A stretch of 56,803 nt of DNA from an uncultured Alphaproteobacteria bacterium (GTDB lineage Bacteria; Pseudomonadota; Alphaproteobacteria; Caulobacterales; Parvularculaceae). Position 1 is the stretch's first letter. Each line of letters starts with the position of its first letter. The notes beneath the pieces are model-generated. The model had not been told where the DNA came from, ran no database searches, and saw nothing but the letters and a program-made list of their open reading frames with translations. The stretch is taken from contig CALAZI010000034.1 of assembly GCA_937895955.1 (NCBI GenBank), positions 1 to 56,803 of the forward strand, read 5' to 3'. The translations under genes were made by a program, and so were the position numbers. This document shows, one piece after another, positions 51,609 to 56,803 of the stretch.

Positions 51609-53255
51609 TTATTCAGCCGGAGCGAGAGCAGGCGAGGCGGCGAATTCGCGGGCGCGCACGTCGCCTTTCGCGGTGCGCCAGAGATTGTAGGCCATGATGA
51701 ACGAGCCGATGAGAAAGAGGAGGCCGCCCGTCATGCGGATGATGTAATAGGGGTTCATCGCATCGACGGTTTCCACGAAGGAATATTCAAGGAAGCCTAG
51801 CGAATTGTAGGCGCGCCACATCAGGCCCTGCATGATGCCGGAGACCCACATCGCCGTGATGTAGAGCAGGATGCCGAGCGTCGATATCCAGAAATGCCAT
51901 TCGACAAGCGCGTTCGAATAAAGCTGTTTGCGTTTCCACAGCCACGGGACGAGGCAATAGAGCGCGCCGAAGGAAACGTAACCGACCCAGCCGAGCGCGC
52001 CGGAGTGAACGTGGCCGATCGTCCAGTCGGTGTAATGCGACAGCGAGTTGACGGCGCGCACCGACATCAACGGCCCCTCGAAGGTCGACATGCCGTAGAA
52101 GGCGACCGAAACGATCAGCATCCGGATGACGGGATCAGTTCTGAGCTTGTCCCAGGCGCCCGACAGCGTCATCAGCCCGTTGATCATGCCGCCCCAGGAC
52201 GGCATCCAGAGCATGATTGAAAACGTCATGCCGAGCGTCTGCGCCCATTCCGGCAGCGCCGTATAATGCAGATGGTGAGGGCCGGCCCAGATATAGAGGA
52301 AAATCAACGCCCAGAAATGGATGATTGAGAGGCGATATGAATAGACCGGCCGCTCCGCTCGCTTCGGGATGAAATAATACATGATCCCGAGGAAGCCGGC
52401 CGTGAGGAAGAAGCCGACGGCGTTATGTCCGTACCACCATTGCGTCAGCGCGTCCTGAACGCCGGAAAAAAGCGAGTAGCTCTTCGTCGACAGCAGCGAG
52501 ACCGGCATCGACAGATTGTTGACGATATGCAGCATCGCGATGGTGACGATGAAGGCGAGATAAAACCAGTTCGCGACATAGATATGCGGCTCCTTGCGCT
52601 TGAGGAGCGTGCCGAGAAAGACGACGAGATAGACAACCCAGACGATTGTCAGCCAGATATCGGCGTACCATTCCGGCTCGGCGTATTCCTTCGATTGCGT
52701 GACGCCCATCAGATAGCCGGTCGCGGCGATTACGATGAACAGATTATAGCCCCAGAAGACGACCCAGGGCGCGAGGCCGCCGAATAGTCGCGCGCGGCAT
52801 GTGCGCTGCACGACATAAAATGACGTCGCGATCAAGACATTGCCGCCGAAGGCGAAGATCACGGCCGAGGTATGCAGCGGGCGGAGCCGCCCGAAATTCG
52901 TCCAGCCGAAATCTTCAAAATAAAGAAGGTTCGGAAAGGCGAGTTGCGCCGCAATGACGACGCCGACCAGAAAGCCGGCGATTCCCCAAAAGACCGAGGC
53001 GAAGACGCCCGCCTTCACAACGCCCATCTCGTAAACGTCTTGCGTCAGCGTCTTCCCTGACGACAGGTGGTGAACGAGCGCAAACCCGCCGGCGATAAAG
53101 GCGATGAGGAACATCATCGCATGCGCCGACATCAGCGCGTCGGTCGTCCGGGCGGCGACAAAAAGCGCGAGAATGGAGCCAACGGCGAGAAAGGCGGCGA
53201 TAAACGGAACTTCCGATCCGCCGTTTTGCGCCGGCGCGGTGTTGGTCGCTGTCAT
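51609..53255 (-). CDS. ccoN: Cytochrome cbb3 oxidase catalytic subunit CcoN
   Basis: The 548-residue haem-copper catalytic subunit with about 12 helices. LRPLHTSAVIFAFGGN, WWYGHNAVGFFL, IWAGPHHLHYTALPEW (the adjacent histidines of the copper site) and HYTDWTIGHVHSGALGW (haem b and b3 ligands) are present. It reduces oxygen to water with high affinity and pumps protons. The start ATG at 53255 is taken rather than an upstream frame start at 53348, which would run through the FNR box. An FNR/FixK box lies about 62 bases upstream. Confidence 0.97.
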   Translation of the reverse strand: MTATNTAPAQNGGSEVPFIAAFLAVGSILALFVAARTTDALMSAHAMMFLIAFIAGGFALVHHLSSGKTLTQDVYEMGVVKAGVFASVFWGIAGFLVGVVIAAQLAFPNLLYFEDFGWTNFGRLRPLHTSAVIFAFGGNVLIATSFYVVQRTCRARLFGGLAPWVVFWGYNLFIVIAATGYLMGVTQSKEYAEPEWYADIWLTIVWVVYLVVFLGTLLKRKEPHIYVANWFYLAFIVTIAMLHIVNNLSMPVSLLSTKSYSLFSGVQDALTQWWYGHNAVGFFLTAGFLGIMYYFIPKRAERPVYSYRLSIIHFWALIFLYIWAGPHHLHYTALPEWAQTLGMTFSIMLWMPSWGGMINGLMTLSGAWDKLRTDPVIRMLIVSVAFYGMSTFEGPLMSVRAVNSLSHYTDWTIGHVHSGALGWVGYVSFGALYCLVPWLWKRKQLYSNALVEWHFWISTLGILLYITAMWVSGIMQGLMWRAYNSLGFLEYSFVETVDAMNPYYIIRMTGGLLFLIGSFIMAYNLWRTAKGDVRAREFAASPALAPAE

Positions 53256-53310
53256 GGGGCGTTCCCTGCTGGATGTCTGCGCGGAATTAGGCTGAACCGT
53301 GCGGCGATGC

Positions 53311-53324
53311 TTGACATAAATCAA
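53311..53324 (-). promoter_or_regulatory. FNR/FixK box upstream of ccoN
   Basis: TTGACATAAATCAA, read on the minus strand TTGATTTATGTCAA, matches the consensus TTGAT-N4-ATCAA at nine of ten positions. Its centre lies about 62 bases before the ccoN ATG, leaving room for an activator site at -41.5 and a leader of some 20 bases. The same box lies about 67 bases before the small exported gene on the plus strand. Confidence 0.85.
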
Positions 53325-53384
53325 CAATTGACCGTCGTTACGTGGCATCCGCGAATTGTCGCAGCCCAGAATTGCAAGCTGAAC

Positions 53385-53636
53385 ATGAGAGTCATTCTCG
53401 CCATAGCGTGCCTTGCCTGGTCGGCGTCGACGCCGGCAGGAGCGGAGGCGTCGCCATCCGGACTTTACGCGCGTCTGTGCGCGGCCGGAGGCGTCCGGCT
53501 GATTCGACTTGGGGAAGAAGAGCCGACGCCGTCAACGCCCGACGCTGCGGGCTGTCACGCAGCACGTCTTTCGGATGATCGATTCGCGACTGCGGTTAAA
53601 CTGAACCGGCGGGGACCGTCACCGAATGGCGCGTGA
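53385..53636 (+). CDS. Small exported cysteine-containing protein divergent from ccoN
   Basis: An 83-residue product starting MRVILAIACLAWSASTPAGAEA, a Sec signal peptide. The mature part of about 60 residues has two cysteines (ARLCAAGG, AAGCHAARLS) that could make one disulfide, and a PTPSTPDAAG linker. It starts 129 bases from the ccoN ATG across the FNR box and its last 41 bases overlap the convergent fnr-type gene. I know no family for it. The location hints at a low-oxygen-linked periplasmic role, but that is inference. Confidence 0.6.
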   Translation: MRVILAIACLAWSASTPAGAEASPSGLYARLCAAGGVRLIRLGEEEPTPSTPDAAGCHAARLSDDRFATAVKLNRRGPSPNGA

Positions 53637-54312
53637 CGTCTGAAAGACGCCCTGCGTCGCGCAAAGCGGTCAGGGTCCGGCTCAGCGTTTCGAGCCTTAG
53701 CCCCAGATAATCGGCGATGTCCTGGCGCGGCATGGGGAGCGGCACATGACGCTCGCCGTCTTCCGCATCAACGCCGATCTGACGGTCAATCATGTCGATG
53801 AAGCTGATGACGCGCTCTTCGGCCGTCTTTTTGCCGAGCAGGACGATATGGTCCTGGGCCTTGTGATATTCGGTCTGGCCGCGGGCGATCAGGCGGTCTT
53901 TCACGCCCGGCGCATCGACGGCGATCTCATCGAGAAACCTGTGCGGGAAAAAGCAGACAAGGCTGTCTTCCAGCGCCTCAGCCGTATAGGCGCTCGACGC
54001 CGTAGAACGCACGCCGGCGAAGTCGCCCTTAAACAGGAAGCCGGTCACCTGACGGCGGCCGTCTTCAAGCATTTTCGACAGGCGGAAACAGCCCTCGACA
54101 ATGATATAGAGCGACTCGTTGGATTCGCCTTCCACCATCAGCGCCTTGTTTTTGGCGACATGGCGGCGCGCCATCGTCTTTTCGACATGCGCGAATTCAC
54201 GCGGGCCCAGATCGGCGCAGATTGACGTTCCGCGAACCGCGCAGACATCGCAGGTCGCCGGCCGATCGGCGGCAAGGCAGTCCCGCGTCTTTTCCTGAAT
54301 GCGCGTGCTCAT
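53596..54312 (-). CDS. FNR/FixK-type CRP-family oxygen regulator
   Basis: A 238-residue CRP/FNR-family activator. The N-terminus has Cys12, Cys21, Cys24 and Cys32 (CDVCAVRGTSIC), and Cys120 lies in SLVCFF; this suits an oxygen-labile 4Fe-4S cluster, though the C-x7-C spacing is wider than in E. coli FNR. The effector domain is followed by HTH PRQDIADYLGLRLETLSRTL near 195-215, whose E-T-x-S-R recognises TTGAT half-sites. FNR boxes at ccoN and hemN nearby are probable targets. FnrL and FixK are both possible names; the cysteines favour FnrL. Confidence 0.93.
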   Translation of the reverse strand: MSTRIQEKTRDCLAADRPATCDVCAVRGTSICADLGPREFAHVEKTMARRHVAKNKALMVEGESNESLYIIVEGCFRLSKMLEDGRRQVTGFLFKGDFAGVRSTASSAYTAEALEDSLVCFFPHRFLDEIAVDAPGVKDRLIARGQTEYHKAQDHIVLLGKKTAEERVISFIDMIDRQIGVDAEDGERHVPLPMPRQDIADYLGLRLETLSRTLTALRDAGRLSDVTRHSVTVPAGSV

Positions 54313-54365
54313 AATTTCGTCGCGCGTCTGTTCGCCCCGCGCTCTCCGACTTTACAGGTAGCCTC

Positions 54366-54392
54366 AGGGGCGCCGTTTTACTAGGGGCGCCG
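54366..54392. repeat. Short direct repeat AGGGGCGCCG between regulator and hemN
   Basis: AGGGGCGCCG occurs at 54366-54375 and again at 54383-54392, 17 bases apart, in the gap after the hemN stop. Each contains self-complementary GGCGCC, so the region can also fold back on itself around a T-rich loop. It could end hemN transcription, but lacks a standard T-tail. Confidence 0.3.
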
Positions 54393-54403
54393 CCGCCTGC
54401 GGC

Positions 54404-55759
54404 CTAAATCGCCTGGGTCAGCGCGTGATTTTGTTCGCGACCGATTGCCGCCTCATACGGGTCGAGGGCCATGGCGGCGACCCGCGCCAGCAGATAGGCG
54501 TCCTGCGCGAGTTTGACGATATCCCCGGACCAATGGATGACGCCGTCCTGTTCGAGTCGGTCGAGGCTGGAGCAGACCCTGTTCGCCTCACCCGGCGCCA
54601 GCGCTGCAAGAAGGGGGCGCATGTCCGCCCCCGACCGACAGAGCAGGTCGCGGATTGTCGCGGCGATCACGCGCTCGCGCGGCGACAGGATAATCCCCCG
54701 CTTCGTTGCGAGTCGGCCGTTCGCCACACAGTCATAATAATCGGCGAGGGTCTTGGCGTTCTGGGCGTACATCTCTCCGACATAGCCGATCGCTGAAACG
54801 CCGAGGCCGATCGTCGTTTCGGCGAGATCGTCGGTGAAGCCCTGAAAGTTGCGCCTGAGGCGTCCCGAAATTGCGGCGCGGGCGAGGGCGTTATCCGGCT
54901 TGGCGTAATGATCGAAACCGATACGCCTATAGCCGGCGGCGATCAGCATCTCGTCAGCGAGCAGAGATAGATCTGCGCGCAAATCGCCGCATGGCAAGGT
55001 GACTTCATCTATCAGGCGCTGACGCGGCAGCGCGGCGGGAAGGTGCGCATAGCCGAAAACGGCGACGCGATCGGGAGAAAGCGCGATCGTCGTAGCCAGC
55101 GTATCCGTGAAACTTGAAACCGTCTGTTCCGGCAGGCCATATAGGAGGTCGAAGGATATGTCTGTCAGGCCGCAGCGGCGCATGTCGCCGACCGCCGATT
55201 CGACAAGATTAAAACTTTGAACGCGGTTGATCGCCGCTTGAACGGCGGGATCGAAATCCTGAACGCCAAGGCTCATCCGCTTGAAACCGAGCGCGGCGAG
55301 ACTTTCGATATCCCCATCGCGAATAAGCCGCGGGTCGAGTTCTATGGCGAGGCGCGTCGAATCGGTGAGGCCGAGTTCGGACTCCACGGTTTCAAGGATG
55401 CGTCCGATATCCGGGATGTTGAGAAAATTCGGCGTGCCGCCGCCGAAATGAACGGAAAGCGGTCGTCCGGCGCCGCTCAGCGCTTTGCCGACAAGGCCGA
55501 TTTCGCGACGGAGCGCATCGACATAGCGCAGCGCCCGGCCGTAGTCGTTCTCGACCCGCATATTGCAGCCGCAATACCAGCACAGGCTGCGGCAGAAAGG
55601 GATGTGAACATAGAGGGAGAGGGGATCATAAAGCCCGACCTCGCCCAGCCGCGCGGCGTAGTCTTCCGCCGAGACTTGCTCGTCGAAATGCAGCGCCGAC
55701 GGATAACTCGTATATCTTGGCGCGCGCCGCCCAAGATATTTACGCCAAAGCTCGTTCAT
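54404..55759 (-). CDS. hemN: Oxygen-independent coproporphyrinogen III dehydrogenase
   Basis: A 451-residue radical SAM enzyme that makes protoporphyrinogen IX without oxygen. The N-terminal part has PRYTSYPSALHF; the cluster motif IPFCRSLCWYCGC places Cys56, Cys60, Cys63 and the HemN-specific Cys65; HFGGGTPNFL, SLGVQDFDP and ISFDLLYGLPEQT follow. The PRYTSYP start and fourth cysteine separate true HemN from HemW. The ATG at 55759 is preferred to a TTG nine bases earlier; neither has a visible Shine-Dalgarno sequence. An FNR box lies about 42 bases upstream. Confidence 0.96.
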   Translation of the reverse strand: MNELWRKYLGRRAPRYTSYPSALHFDEQVSAEDYAARLGEVGLYDPLSLYVHIPFCRSLCWYCGCNMRVENDYGRALRYVDALRREIGLVGKALSGAGRPLSVHFGGGTPNFLNIPDIGRILETVESELGLTDSTRLAIELDPRLIRDGDIESLAALGFKRMSLGVQDFDPAVQAAINRVQSFNLVESAVGDMRRCGLTDISFDLLYGLPEQTVSSFTDTLATTIALSPDRVAVFGYAHLPAALPRQRLIDEVTLPCGDLRADLSLLADEMLIAAGYRRIGFDHYAKPDNALARAAISGRLRRNFQGFTDDLAETTIGLGVSAIGYVGEMYAQNAKTLADYYDCVANGRLATKRGIILSPRERVIAATIRDLLCRSGADMRPLLAALAPGEANRVCSSLDRLEQDGVIHWSGDIVKLAQDAYLLARVAAMALDPYEAAIGREQNHALTQAI

Positions 55760-55794
55760 GCGCGCCAATTTGGCGAGCGTTCAGGCGTAAGGTG

Positions 55795-55808
55795 CTGATC
55801 CAGATCAA
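55795..55808 (-). promoter_or_regulatory. FNR/FixK box upstream of hemN
   Basis: On the minus strand the sequence is TTGATCTGGATCAG, nine of ten matches to TTGAT-N4-ATCAA. Its centre is about 42 bases before the hemN ATG, close to the -41.5 spacing of a class II activator site, which would put the transcription start almost on the ATG. Confidence 0.8.
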
Positions 55809-55819
55809 ACTGCGGCGGC

Positions 55820-56803
55820 TCAGCCGGCCTTTTTCGTCCAGACGTAGCCTCGGCGGAGCGCAGCCGAGACTTTGCCGGTGCGTTTCCCTTGCGTCGCGTG
55901 ATGCGCCCAATAGGCCTTGTCGAAGGACGGCTTTCCCTGTTCGCGATAGATGACGCCCATCGCCATCGGGAAGGCCGGATGCCGCATCTCCGAGAGGAGG
56001 TGCGCCAATGTCTTGTTCGTTTCGTTGTGAACGAGGACATCCGACACCGGAACGCCGCCGTCGCCGACCGCGACGACTTCGAGCGCGAATGTCTGCGGAT
56101 TGAAGCGCAGGCCCTTCTTGCCGCCGGCGAAGAGAAGCGGCTTGCCGTGCTCGACATGAATCTGATGATCGTCCGCGACTTTCTTCTCGGTGAAGTCGGC
56201 GAACACGTCCTTGTTATAGACGATGCAGTTCTGGAAGATTTCGATGAAGGAAGCGCCGTCGAAGGCGTGCGCGGCTTTCAGCGTTTCGATCAGCGGCTTC
56301 GTCGCCGTGTCAACGCCGCGCGCGACGAATTTCGCGCCCGCGCCGAGCGCGAAAGAGCAGGGATTGACCGGCTGGTCGACCGAGCCCTTCGGCGATGACG
56401 GCGAGCGCGTACCGACGCGGCTCGTCGGCGAATATTGTCCCTTGGTGAGGCCGTAGATCTCATTGTTGAAGAGCATGATCTGCACGTTCACGTTCCGGCG
56501 GATGACATGCAGCAGATGATTGCCGCCGATCGACAACCCGTCGCCGTCGCCGGTGACGATCCACACGTCGATCTCGGGGTTCGCGAGTTTGAGGCCCGTC
56601 GCGAAAGCCGGCGCGCGGCCGTGGATCGTGTGGAAGCCGTAGGTGTTCATGTAATAGGGAAAGCGCGAGGAGCAGCCGATGCCGGAGACGAACGCCGTCT
56701 TGTTCCGGTCGGCGCCGAGATCGGCCATCGTTTTCTGGACGGCTTTCAGGATCGCATAATCCCCGCAGCCCGGGCACCAGCGCACTTCCTGATCGGTTTC
56801 AAA
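55820..56803 (-). CDS. 2-Oxoacid:ferredoxin oxidoreductase beta subunit (N-terminus outside window)
   Basis: The last 327 codons of the TPP-binding beta subunit of a 2-oxoglutarate-type ferredoxin oxidoreductase (KorB). The reading frame continues through base 56803 with FETDQEVRWCPGCGDYAIL, so the true start lies beyond the window; the GTG at 56785 is internal. GIGCSSRFPYYMNTYGFHTIHGRA, GDGDGLSIGGNHLLHVIRRN (TPP/Mg site) and LFNNEIYGLTKGQYSPTS are diagnostic, as is the CPGCGD cluster region. It converts 2-oxoglutarate (or another 2-oxoacid) and CoA to acyl-CoA with reduced ferredoxin. The alpha subunit gene is expected just outside the window. Confidence 0.93.
   Translation of the reverse strand, partial: FETDQEVRWCPGCGDYAILKAVQKTMADLGADRNKTAFVSGIGCSSRFPYYMNTYGFHTIHGRAPAFATGLKLANPEIDVWIVTGDGDGLSIGGNHLLHVIRRNVNVQIMLFNNEIYGLTKGQYSPTSRVGTRSPSSPKGSVDQPVNPCSFALGAGAKFVARGVDTATKPLIETLKAAHAFDGASFIEIFQNCIVYNKDVFADFTEKKVADDHQIHVEHGKPLLFAGGKKGLRFNPQTFALEVVAVGDGGVPVSDVLVHNETNKTLAHLLSEMRHPAFPMAMGVIYREQGKPSFDKAYWAHHATQGKRTGKVSAALRRGYVWTKKAG

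Overview
The window reads as ordinary chromosomal DNA of a high-GC alphaproteobacterium. The strongest evidence is the conserved block dusB-ntrYX-trkA-trkH-D-amino acid transaminase-hfq-hflX, together with a fused IspDF, a lipA-GST-COQ10-like run, and a complete ccoNOQP-ccoGHIS cytochrome cbb3 cluster next to an FNR/FixK-type regulator and hemN. Genus cannot be assigned from this sequence alone; a Parvularcula/Hyphomonas-like marine lineage would fit, but that is a guess. I see no rRNA, tRNA, CRISPR array, transposase, integrase or prophage gene. No gene-free stretch exceeds 300 bases; the longest are about 254 bases before ntrY and about 199 bases between putA and the thiolase gene.

Layout. 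1-3.4 kb: a divergent pair made of a four-helix membrane protein (cut by the window edge, possibly SLATT/DUF4231-like) and a one-pass TIR/FGE-like transmembrane protein, the most unusual locus here. 3.1-8.9 kb: a small beta-rich protein, a DUF885-like metallopeptidase lipoprotein, a PepSY membrane protein, small exported proteins, alanine dehydrogenase, a PilZ-like protein and a two-helix membrane protein. 9.0-14.3 kb: lipA, a GST-like protein and a COQ10-type START protein face an ispDF-DUF2007-cinA operon; dusB follows. 14.5-25.2 kb: ntrYX, trkAH, dat, hfq, hflX, an inositol-phosphatase-like gene and an SDR gene, all on the plus strand. The ntrBC pair that commonly follows dusB is absent.

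25.2-37.7 kb is mainly amino acid and fatty acid catabolism: kbl, an exported amidase, a LytS/LytTR-type two-component system, a long PutA without a DNA-binding domain, and a thiolase/FadJ-like beta-oxidation pair. 37.7-45.5 kb holds transport and miscellaneous genes: a TauE/SafE permease, Nudix, CPBP protease, HerA-like ATPase, orphan HPt protein, host-attachment-family protein, CoxE-like VWA protein and a DUF2189 membrane protein.

45.5-56.8 kb is a microaerobic/anaerobic respiration island on the minus strand: the cbb3 oxidase structural genes ccoNOQP, the maturation genes ccoGHIS, an FNR-type regulator with N-terminal cysteines, hemN, and the 3' part of a 2-oxoacid:ferredoxin oxidoreductase beta subunit. 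Good FNR/FixK boxes lie upstream of ccoN and of hemN, so the regulator probably activates both under low oxygen. Small genes easily missed in this island are ccoS (54 codons, TTG start) and ccoQ (50 codons).
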